Shown piece by piece: positions 17,479-24,386 of a stretch of DNA of 64,000 nt. The notes beneath the pieces are model-generated. The model searched no databases. It saw only the letters and a list, made by a program, of their open reading frames with translations, and was not told the origin of the DNA. This DNA is from JAAYFT01 sp036562765 (GTDB lineage Bacteria; Bacillota; Clostridia; Tissierellales; Tissierellaceae). Made by a program: the position numbers and the translations under genes. How positions within the stretch are numbered: position 1 is the first letter of the stretch; each line of letters starts with the position of its first letter. The stretch is from NCBI GenBank assembly GCA_036562765.1, contig DATCJO010000173.1, positions 1 through 64,000 on the forward strand. The letters run 5' to 3'.

Positions 17479-18762
17479 TTAGGCTGCCTCATTGGATGCA
17501 AAAATTCCGCCATTTTCCAATAACTCTCTATCTAAGTCACCTTCTAACGACGATACTGCCACTGCCACAACTAAATCGCCCAATGAATTTGTAGATGTAT
17601 GGATTTGGTCAACGATTCTATAAACTCCAGCAATTAATGCTATCCCATCTAAAGGTACTCCTAAATCTGTCAGCAAAGCAATTGAAATAATTAGCCCTGT
17701 TTGAGGTGCAGCAGCGCATCCAATTGCCAGCAATGTAGCAGTTAGTACCAACATTATTTGTTGTCCTAGTGTAATTTCTATTCCAAACAATTGGGCTGCA
17801 AATAATACGATTATTCCAAAATATATTCCTGTTCCATTCATATTTGCAGTTGCACCAAGTGGTAGAACAAAACTTGCAGTTTCCTTAGGAATTCCCATTT
17901 GCTCTATGCCATTCCTCATAGCAACAGGCAAAGCAGCAGCACTGCTACATGTACTGAAAGCAATTGCCCAGGATTCAAAGGCTTTTTTGAAAAACTTTAT
18001 TGGATTTACTTTTCCAATGAAATATATAATTAGGGAATAATAAACAACTACACAGAAAATATTTGTTCCATAATCAACTAAGATAAATTTGAGGACTGGA
18101 CCAAATATTTTAACACCAAAGGTAGTTACTGCTTTTGCCATTAGCCCAAATACCCCAAATGGCGTAAACTGTATTACTATATCAACAACTTTATACATCA
18201 TTTCAGAGCATCTCTCTACAAAATCTGCTATTGGCCTGCCTCTTTCTCCCATCAGCAATATGGCTGCCCCAATAAATATACTAAACGAAATTACAGGCAG
18301 CATATCACCTTGAGTTAATGACTCGAATATGTTTGGTGAAAATAGCCCCAATATTGATTCAAATACTGTTGGCAATTCTCTAACTTCTACTGACCCTACT
18401 TCAAGTTCTGCAATATTTAAACCTGCCCCTGGCTTAAATATATTTGCCATAACAACACCTGTCCCTATGCACAAAAAACCAGTAAGCAAGAAAAATATCA
18501 ATGTTTTAATCCCAACTGAACGAAGTTTTCTTATCTCTGTTAAGTTTGCAACGCCAGTAGTAATTGAGAACAATACCAATGGAACTACTACCATCCTAAT
18601 TAACCTTAGAAAAATATCTCCCAATAACCCAAACCATGGTAAAATTTTTACAACAAATGGCTTATCATTTCCTACAGCAGACAAAATAGCCCCTACTAAA
18701 ATACCTAAAAATAATCCTATGAAAATCTTGTGAAATAGTTTAAGTTTTTTTGGTTTTGACAT
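17479..18762 (-). CDS. Dicarboxylate/amino acid:cation symporter (DAACS family)
   Basis: A 427-residue membrane carrier of the GltP/GltPh type that takes up acidic or neutral amino acids or C4-dicarboxylates with Na+ or H+. Signature parts are RLIRMVVVPLVLFSITTG near residues 52-69, the serine-rich reentrant loop FSTCSSAAALPVAMR, the Na+/substrate motif ATANMNGTGIYFG, and VPLDGIALIAGVYRIVDQIHTSTNSLGD at the end. It heads the operon symporter-aminotransferase-BKACE and has an unusual leader with a promoter, a candidate attenuator and two ribosome-binding-like sites. It probably imports the substrate of that pathway. Confidence 0.92.
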   Translation of the reverse strand: MSKPKKLKLFHKIFIGLFLGILVGAILSAVGNDKPFVVKILPWFGLLGDIFLRLIRMVVVPLVLFSITTGVANLTEIRKLRSVGIKTLIFFLLTGFLCIGTGVVMANIFKPGAGLNIAELEVGSVEVRELPTVFESILGLFSPNIFESLTQGDMLPVISFSIFIGAAILLMGERGRPIADFVERCSEMMYKVVDIVIQFTPFGVFGLMAKAVTTFGVKIFGPVLKFILVDYGTNIFCVVVYYSLIIYFIGKVNPIKFFKKAFESWAIAFSTCSSAAALPVAMRNGIEQMGIPKETASFVLPLGATANMNGTGIYFGIIVLFAAQLFGIEITLGQQIMLVLTATLLAIGCAAAPQTGLIISIALLTDLGVPLDGIALIAGVYRIVDQIHTSTNSLGDLVVAVAVSSLEGDLDRELLENGGIFASNEAA

Positions 18763-18837
18763 TTATATACCCCCCTTGATAACCTCTGATATATAAATGT
18801 TATTCTAGATAAAGATAAAGATAATAGTTATTCCAAT

Positions 18838-18849
18838 ACCCCTCCTTTC
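18838..18849 (-). promoter_or_regulatory. Distal strong Shine-Dalgarno in the symporter leader
   Basis: The minus strand reads TGAAAGGAGGGGTA right after the leader hairpin, about 75 nt before the symporter ATG, which has its own GGGGGG site. The only codon in range is a TTG-GAA-TAA mini-frame. It resembles the STAB-SD type of ribosome-binding sequence that protects mRNA without starting a protein. Similar sites lie at 55911-55920 and 58071-58080. Confidence 0.45.
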
Positions 18850-18861
18850 ATATGAATATAA

Positions 18862-18957
18862 AAAACCCAGTATTAATGGCAGAACAAACCACTAATACTG
18901 GGTTTTATTTGCTTTACAAAATGGGATTGCCATTTTGCCACAAATAAAGCAGTATTA
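18862..18957 (-). promoter_or_regulatory. Candidate transcription attenuator before the symporter operon
   Basis: Terminator form: a 14-bp stem between 18862-18875 and 18893-18906, followed on the minus strand by six Ts. Competing form: 18893-18900 pairs instead with 18950-18957 (8 bp), and 18904-18911 with 18941-18948 (8 bp), enclosing a third 8-bp hairpin (18917-18924 with 18930-18937). The two forms exclude each other. Only about 27 nt separate the predicted transcript start from the antiterminator, so no large aptamer fits. No known riboswitch is recognised. Confidence 0.6.
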
Positions 18958-18990
18958 TCGCTTTAAAAAAATATATATTTAGCTAATTAT

Positions 18991-19019
18991 AGTATAAAAT
19001 ATTCTTTTATTTTTGTAAA
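18991..19019 (-). promoter_or_regulatory. Sigma-A promoter for symporter-aminotransferase-BKACE
   Basis: Minus strand TTTACA (19019-19014), 17-nt spacer, TATACT (18996-18991). It lies just after the stop of the small gamma-like gene. The attenuator hairpins start about 30 nt downstream. Confidence 0.65.
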
Positions 19020-19059
19020 GTATTTTGTTAGATAATTCTATAAATTTATATAATTAAAA

Positions 19060-19164
19060 CTATTTAAACTTAACTAACATCTTTATTAACAAATAAAACA
19101 AAATTAGTACAAAAAATGTAGCACCCATTCCATATATCATAAGTTCAAATAACGAAATATTCAT
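19060..19164 (-). CDS. Tiny OadG-like membrane subunit (34 residues)
   Basis: The ATG at 19164 has a strong AGGAGGG site and opens a frame of 34 codons ending in TAG. The product is almost entirely one membrane helix: FELMIYGMGATFFVLILFY followed by basic residues. It shares the LMI-(F/Y)-GM-x-x-TF helix motif with mmdD at 9071-9451, but lacks the linker and the C-terminal domain that docks the carboxyltransferase. It begins 16 nt after the orphan decarboxylase beta-subunit gene and is surely cotranslated with it. I infer it is the minimal gamma subunit of that beta subunit. Confidence 0.8.
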   Translation of the reverse strand: MNISLFELMIYGMGATFFVLILFYLLIKMLVKFK

Positions 19165-19180
19165 ACCAGCCCTCCTAAGT

Positions 19181-20293
19181 TTATGATAGCAACGCTAATA
19201 CCATGCTTCCTGCTATAATGGAGCCTATTTGTCCTGCTACATTTGCTGATACAGCTTGCATTAAGACGAAGTTTGAAGGATCTTCTTCCTTGGCTAATTT
19301 TTGGATTACCCTAGCAGACATTGGAAAGGCAGAAATTCCAGCTGCACCTACCATTGGATTATATTTTTCTTTTACAAACAAGTTTAAGAACTTGGCAAAC
19401 AATACCCCACCTGCTGTATCAAATATAAACGCAACTAAACCTAATAATAAAATTTTTATAGTATTTAAGTTAATAAAAGCTTCCGCTGTCATAGTAGAAC
19501 CAATTGTTATACCTAAAAGCAAAGTAACCAAGTTAGATAGCTCATTTTGAGCTGCCTTAGACAATCTATCTAATACACCGGATTCCCTAATTAAATTTCC
19601 AAACATCAAAAATCCTATTAAAGTAGCAGACATTGGTGCTACAATTCCAGCAATTATTGTAACTGCTATTGGGAATATTATCTTTACTGTTTTTGGAACT
19701 ATTACTTCTTTATATTTCATCCTTATTCTTCTTTCATTTCTTGTAGTTAAGGCTTTAATAACTATAGGCTGAATAATAGGTACAAGGGACATGTAAGAAT
19801 ACGCAACTACAGATATTGGACCTAAAAGATGTGGTGCAAACCTAGTAGCCACAAAAATGGAAGTTGGGCCATCAGCTGTCCCAATTATCCCTATAGAAGC
19901 TGCTTCTTTAATATTAAAACCAAGGTAATAAGCAATTATTATAGTCATAAATATTCCAAATTGTGCTGCAGCCCCAAAAAGAATCATTGATGGCATCTGA
20001 AGTAATGGCGTAAAATCAATCATAGCCCCAATTGCTATAAATATCAATGCTGGAAACAATTCAGTCAAAATACCAGCATTTTTAAGTATGCCTAAAACTC
20101 CCTCATCGCTTGCTATTCCTGGGATACCTGGTATTACAGGTAAATTAGTAAGTATTGCCCCAAATCCTATTGGCAGTAATAGCATTGGCTCACAATCCTT
20201 CTTAATTGCTAAATAAATAAGTACAATACCAATTACATACATAGCTATTTGATTTGGCTGTAGATTTTTAATACCTGCTAATAATTGCTCCAA
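19181..20293 (-). CDS. Orphan Na+ decarboxylase beta-subunit paralogue
   Basis: A 370-residue, very hydrophobic homologue of mmdB (7436-8617). It keeps the key signatures IGAMIDFTPLLQMP, the GTADGPTSIFVATRFAPHL Na+-site segment with its Asp (one Gly of the usual GGADGPT replaced by Thr), AYSYMSLVPIIQP and GIPGIASDEG in a short soluble loop. It starts with TTG after AGGAGG. No carboxyltransferase or biotin carrier gene adjoins it; its only partner is the 34-residue gamma-like gene. It may use subunits from the operon at 7.4-11 kb or another locus, or have become a decarboxylase-independent Na+ carrier. Confidence 0.88.
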   Translation of the reverse strand: MEQLLAGIKNLQPNQIAMYVIGIVLIYLAIKKDCEPMLLLPIGFGAILTNLPVIPGIPGIASDEGVLGILKNAGILTELFPALIFIAIGAMIDFTPLLQMPSMILFGAAAQFGIFMTIIIAYYLGFNIKEAASIGIIGTADGPTSIFVATRFAPHLLGPISVVAYSYMSLVPIIQPIVIKALTTRNERRIRMKYKEVIVPKTVKIIFPIAVTIIAGIVAPMSATLIGFLMFGNLIRESGVLDRLSKAAQNELSNLVTLLLGITIGSTMTAEAFINLNTIKILLLGLVAFIFDTAGGVLFAKFLNLFVKEKYNPMVGAAGISAFPMSARVIQKLAKEEDPSNFVLMQAVSANVAGQIGSIIAGSMVLALLS

Positions 20294-20373
20294 AACTATT
20301 CCTCCTATTACTTAATTTTTACCTAAATATTATAACATATTATGTTTTACTTATACATGATTGTCATAAAATT

Positions 20374-20413
20374 AACCCAGTATCAATGAATTATAATTCA
20401 CTGATACTGGGTT
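20374..20413 (-). terminator. Near-perfect 40-nt palindrome, ftsH terminator
   Basis: AACCCAGTATCA (20374-20385) pairs with TGATACTGGGTT (20402-20413), and the inside (TGAATT / AATTCA) continues the pairing with one mismatch. On the minus strand AATTTT follows. It comes about 17 nt after the ftsH stop. Its ACCCAGTAT stem is shared with the hairpin at 18862-18906. Confidence 0.7.
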
Positions 20414-20429
20414 TAAATTCATTTAAACC

Positions 20430-22235
20430 TTATGCACTTTGGAATATTTCTTCAAATTCAGAAGCTGTAAGTGTTTCTTTTTCAAGCAATGCTTCTGCCA
20501 CTTTGTGAAGCTTATCTATATTTTCTCTCAATATTTGCTCAGCCTTATTATATGCTGTATCGATTATACGCCTCATTTCCCTATCTATGGCTGCAGCTAC
20601 ATCTTCGCTATAGTTTCTAGTCCTTGCAAAATCTCTACCTACAAAGATTTCTTCATCGTCTGAACCATAAGTCATTGGCCCTAGTGCTTCACTCATACCA
20701 TAATGTGTAACCATGGACCTAGCTATTTTAGTAGCCCTTTCAATATCGTTTTGTGCACCTGTACTAATATCTCCTAATACCAATGCTTCTGCTGCCCTAC
20801 CGCCAAGTAGGGTTACAAGCCTGCTTTCCATTTGTTTCTTTGTTACAAAGTTTCTATCTTCTTCAGGTATATATGCTGTAAATCCTCCAGCCATTCCCCT
20901 TGGAATAATGCTAATCATGTGGATTGGGTCTGTATCTGGTGTAAGCCTTGAAGTAATTGCATGGCCTGCTTCATGGTAAGCAGTAAGCCTTCTTTCCTTT
21001 TCTGTAACTACCTTTGACTTCTTTGCAGGTCCTGCTTGAACTTTTAGTGAAGCTTCTTCTATTAAATTCATTGGTATAACTTTTAAGTTATTTCTTGCAG
21101 CTAACAACGCTGCTTCATTAACAAGGTTTTCTAAATCAGCAGGCGAAAAACCTGGTGTCCTCTTCGCTATTACCTTCAAATCTACATCATCTGCTAATGG
21201 CTTATTCCTTGTATGAATCTTTAGTATTTCTTCCCTGCCTTTAACATCTGGAAGCCCAACATAGATAGTTCTATCGAATCTTCCTGGTCTAAGCAATGCT
21301 GGGTCCAATATATCAGCCCTGTTGGTTGCTGCCATAACAATGATACCTTCATTAGTTGAGAAGCCATCCATTTCAACTAGCAATTGGTTAAGAGTTTGTT
21401 CCCTTTCGTCATGACCTCCTCCAAGCCCGGCACCACGTCTTCTTCCTACAGCATCAATTTCATCTATGAATACTATACAAGGTGCGTTTTTCTTTGCTTG
21501 TTCAAATAGGTCTCTTACTCTGCTTGCACCAACCCCTACAAACATTTCTACAAAATCAGAACCAGAGATACTAAAGAATGGTACTCCTGCTTCGCCTGCA
21601 ACTGCCTTACTTAAATAGGTTTTACCAGTCCCTGGAGGTCCTACTAATAAAACTCCCTTAGGTATTCTTGCACCTAACTCAATATACTTTCTAGGTGACT
21701 TCAAAAAGTCAACTATTTCTCTTAATTCTTCTTTTTCTTCTTCCAATCCTGCTACATCACTAAATGTAATTACTTTACCGTCATTTTTAGCCAATTTTGC
21801 CCTGGCTTTGCCGAAGGACATTACTTTTCCTCCGCCACCTTGAGATTGTTGCATAAATACAAACCAAAATACTACAAATAATAAAATCATCAACAAACTA
21901 GGTAAGTAACTCACCCAGACAGGTGTAGTAGCTTCTTTATCTGAACTTAGCCTAATTTCACCACTATCTACTTTATCTTTTAAATAGTCATTGAAAAAAC
22001 TATCCATTTGAGGTGGCAATATGGTTGTAAACCTAGTTCTATCTTTTAACTCACCAGTAACTTCTCTATCAACAATCTTTATACTCTTAACTTCATTATT
22101 ATTTAAATATTCTACTAATTGGGTTACATCTATAGAAATAACTTGTTCTACATCGTTTCCTAATGCACGCACTAGAAGCATTATTAGAATAACAATTAGT
22201 AGATATACACTAATGCCCTTAAAAAATCTTCTCAA
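20430..22235 (-). CDS. ftsH: ATP-dependent zinc metalloprotease FtsH
   Basis: A membrane-anchored AAA+ protease that degrades damaged or regulatory membrane and cytosolic proteins. The 601-residue protein has two membrane helices (about residues 5-25 and 110-130) flanking an extracytoplasmic domain, an AAA domain with Walker A GPPGTGKT and Walker B FIDEIDAVGRRRG, the second region of homology NRADILDPALLRPGRFDR, and the Zn-binding HEAGH in the protease domain. It ends the tilS-hpt-ftsH series known from Bacillus. What follows differs: in Bacillus coaX is next, here a 14-kb metabolic block intervenes. Confidence 0.97.
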   Translation of the reverse strand: MRRFFKGISVYLLIVILIMLLVRALGNDVEQVISIDVTQLVEYLNNNEVKSIKIVDREVTGELKDRTRFTTILPPQMDSFFNDYLKDKVDSGEIRLSSDKEATTPVWVSYLPSLLMILLFVVFWFVFMQQSQGGGGKVMSFGKARAKLAKNDGKVITFSDVAGLEEEKEELREIVDFLKSPRKYIELGARIPKGVLLVGPPGTGKTYLSKAVAGEAGVPFFSISGSDFVEMFVGVGASRVRDLFEQAKKNAPCIVFIDEIDAVGRRRGAGLGGGHDEREQTLNQLLVEMDGFSTNEGIIVMAATNRADILDPALLRPGRFDRTIYVGLPDVKGREEILKIHTRNKPLADDVDLKVIAKRTPGFSPADLENLVNEAALLAARNNLKVIPMNLIEEASLKVQAGPAKKSKVVTEKERRLTAYHEAGHAITSRLTPDTDPIHMISIIPRGMAGGFTAYIPEEDRNFVTKKQMESRLVTLLGGRAAEALVLGDISTGAQNDIERATKIARSMVTHYGMSEALGPMTYGSDDEEIFVGRDFARTRNYSEDVAAAIDREMRRIIDTAYNKAEQILRENIDKLHKVAEALLEKETLTASEFEEIFQSA

Positions 22236-22312
22236 TACTAATCCTCCCTCCTCTTATGGGTAAATAACATCATATTATTATATCATCTAGTAATACCAAT
22301 TTCAACTTTAAC

Positions 22313-22852
22313 TTATTTTTTATATACTTCTTCCTTTAAAGCTGCCACAAAAGGAAGGTTCCTTCCCATTTCAGCATAATCCAAGCCATATCCAATTACA
22401 AATTCATCAGGTATTTCAAATCCTAGATAATCTACTTGTACATTTACTTTTCTTCTTTCTGGTTTGTCCAATAGTGTACATACCCTAACAGATTTTGCTC
22501 CCCTTTTTCTTATGTTATCTGTCAAATATGCCAAAGTATATCCTGTATCAATTATATCTTCTACAATAATTATATCCTTGTTTTCCACACTGCTATCAAG
22601 GTCTTTGATAATCCTCACTTCACCAGTGGAAGTCGATGACTTCCCATAGCTGGAAACAGCCATAAAATCCATTCCAACAGGGATTTTTATATTCCTTACC
22701 AAATCAGACAAGAATATTACAGCACCTTTTAATATTCCAACAAGTACTAAATCCTTATCCCTGTAATCTTCAGTAATCTGTGCGCCTAATTCAGCTACTC
22801 TCCTTTTAATTTCATCTTCTTCAACTAATATCCTTTTTATTAAGTGTTCCAT
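22313..22852 (-). CDS. hpt: Hypoxanthine phosphoribosyltransferase
   Basis: Salvages hypoxanthine (and usually guanine) to IMP or GMP with PRPP. The 179-residue protein is normal size, with the VGILKGAVIFLSDLVR segment and the PRPP-binding motif IIVEDIIDTGYTLAYL, and ends in the family-typical PDEFVIGYGLDYAEMGRNLP. It lies 19 nt downstream of tilS and 77 nt before ftsH, the conserved tilS-hpt-ftsH order of Firmicutes. Confidence 0.97.
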   Translation of the reverse strand: MEHLIKRILVEEDEIKRRVAELGAQITEDYRDKDLVLVGILKGAVIFLSDLVRNIKIPVGMDFMAVSSYGKSSTSTGEVRIIKDLDSSVENKDIIIVEDIIDTGYTLAYLTDNIRKRGAKSVRVCTLLDKPERRKVNVQVDYLGFEIPDEFVIGYGLDYAEMGRNLPFVAALKEEVYKK

Positions 22853-22871
22853 GTAACTCCTCCTTATATGA

Positions 22872-24269
22872 TTATTGCAATTTATATAAAATTAATAAAA
22901 TCCTTTTTGTTTTGTCTGTTACTCTGTATAACTCACTAGTTCTATATCCTACTACCCACAAGATATTTTCATCGTCAACAACTAAAGGAACCCTATCCCT
23001 TTCATCCCTAGGGACTTTTTCATCAATAAAATAATCCTTAAGTTTCTTACTGCCTTTCATTCCAAAGGGTACAAATCTGTCTCCTTCCCTTCTGTTTCTT
23101 ATCTTCAAAGTACCCTTTACTTTATCATAATCAAAATACCTTATGTTTTTTTCTTTTTTCATTATAAAATTATCATCTTTTTCGATAATTTTTGCTTCAA
23201 AATAATATCCGCTATCTAACTTAACGGAACCAGGAACATCAAGAGCATATAAAAAATATGTATCATTGTCCACTGATTTAGTTGGCTTTTCAAATATAAT
23301 CTCATCATAATTAATCCTAACAACTATATCATTGGAAAAACGGAATTCCTTTCCTGTTTGAAAATTATTTAAAATATCTAAACATGATGACACTTGAGCC
23401 TCTGTAATCCCCTGAAGGGATTTATTGAGCTCTAAGATTGCATTTCTTATAATTCTCTGCTGAATGCTCCTATCATCCTCTAAAAATCCTTTCCCATCTA
23501 AGATTATACTATTTTTGTCATATCTTTTCATTAAATTATTGAATTTAATTCTAGTATATTTCTCTAAAAAATTTAGCTCTAAAGAAAAAATCCTTGACAT
23601 TCGCCAAAGAGTGTTAACAATATTGGGATTAAAGTTTTTTTCAATATAAGGAATTAATTCAAGCCTTATCTTATTCCTGCTATAGATTGGCTCGAGATTA
23701 GTCCTGTCCAATACTGTTTCAATCCCTTTTGTGGCTATGTATTCCTCTATTTCTTTTCTATCTATACCCAAAATAGGCCTAATTATATCATTGGATTTAT
23801 ATTCCATTCCCTTGAGCCCATCTGGACCAGTTCCTCTAATAATTCTCATAAGTATTGTTTCTGCTTGGTCATTCATATTATGGGCAACTGCGATTTTCCC
23901 CTTGCCCAAACTTTTTAATATTTCCCTAAAAAAACCATATCTAAGCTCTCTGCCTGCTTCTTCAGATGATATGCCTTTTTCCTTAGCATATTCGTTCATG
24001 TTTACATCTTTTGTATAAAAGGGCAGTCCCAGCTCGCTGCATTTCTTCTCAACAAACAGCTGATCCCTTTTTGCTTCTTCTCCCCTTACTCCATGGTTTA
24101 CATGGGCTACATGTAAGCTAAATGGAATTATTTTCCTTACCTCCAGCAAGCAGTACAACAGTGCCATAGAATCAGGCCCACCGGATACCCCTACAACAAT
24201 GTTATCGTTTTCTTCAATTAAATTATGCTCAATTATTGCATCGAGAACCTTTTTTTCCATATACTCCAT
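22872..24269 (-). CDS. tilS: tRNA(Ile)-lysidine synthetase
   Basis: Modifies the CAU anticodon of a minor tRNA-Ile with lysine so that it reads AUA. The 465-residue protein begins with an N-type ATP pyrophosphatase domain: the PP-loop GVSGGPDSMALLYCLLEV (about residues 28-45), HVNHGVRGEEAKRD and AVAHNMNDQAETILMR. A middle TilS domain follows, and the C-terminal substrate-binding part contains LKIRNRREGDRFVPFGMKGS. It starts the tilS-hpt-ftsH unit after the spoIIE terminator. Confidence 0.95.
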   Translation of the reverse strand: MEYMEKKVLDAIIEHNLIEENDNIVVGVSGGPDSMALLYCLLEVRKIIPFSLHVAHVNHGVRGEEAKRDQLFVEKKCSELGLPFYTKDVNMNEYAKEKGISSEEAGRELRYGFFREILKSLGKGKIAVAHNMNDQAETILMRIIRGTGPDGLKGMEYKSNDIIRPILGIDRKEIEEYIATKGIETVLDRTNLEPIYSRNKIRLELIPYIEKNFNPNIVNTLWRMSRIFSLELNFLEKYTRIKFNNLMKRYDKNSIILDGKGFLEDDRSIQQRIIRNAILELNKSLQGITEAQVSSCLDILNNFQTGKEFRFSNDIVVRINYDEIIFEKPTKSVDNDTYFLYALDVPGSVKLDSGYYFEAKIIEKDDNFIMKKEKNIRYFDYDKVKGTLKIRNRREGDRFVPFGMKGSKKLKDYFIDEKVPRDERDRVPLVVDDENILWVVGYRTSELYRVTDKTKRILLILYKLQ

Positions 24270-24358
24270 AAAATCACCTTTATAGTTTAATTAATTTATA
24301 TTATAACTTAATAAATAGGAAATTTATTACCCAAATTTAATTTATTTAAAAATTTGCG

Positions 24359-24386
24359 AATAAAAAGGTCGATGTAAATCGACCTT
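24359..24386 (-). terminator. spoIIE terminator
   Basis: AAGGTCGAT / ATCGACCTT stem with a TTACATC-side loop, overlapping the spoIIE stop and followed on the minus strand by TTTTTATT. Confidence 0.8.

Noticed and set aside
18905..18945. TGGCAAAATGGCA looked like a sigma-54 promoter
   Set aside because: The GG to GC distance is 9 instead of 12, and the sequence is explained by the hairpin arms.
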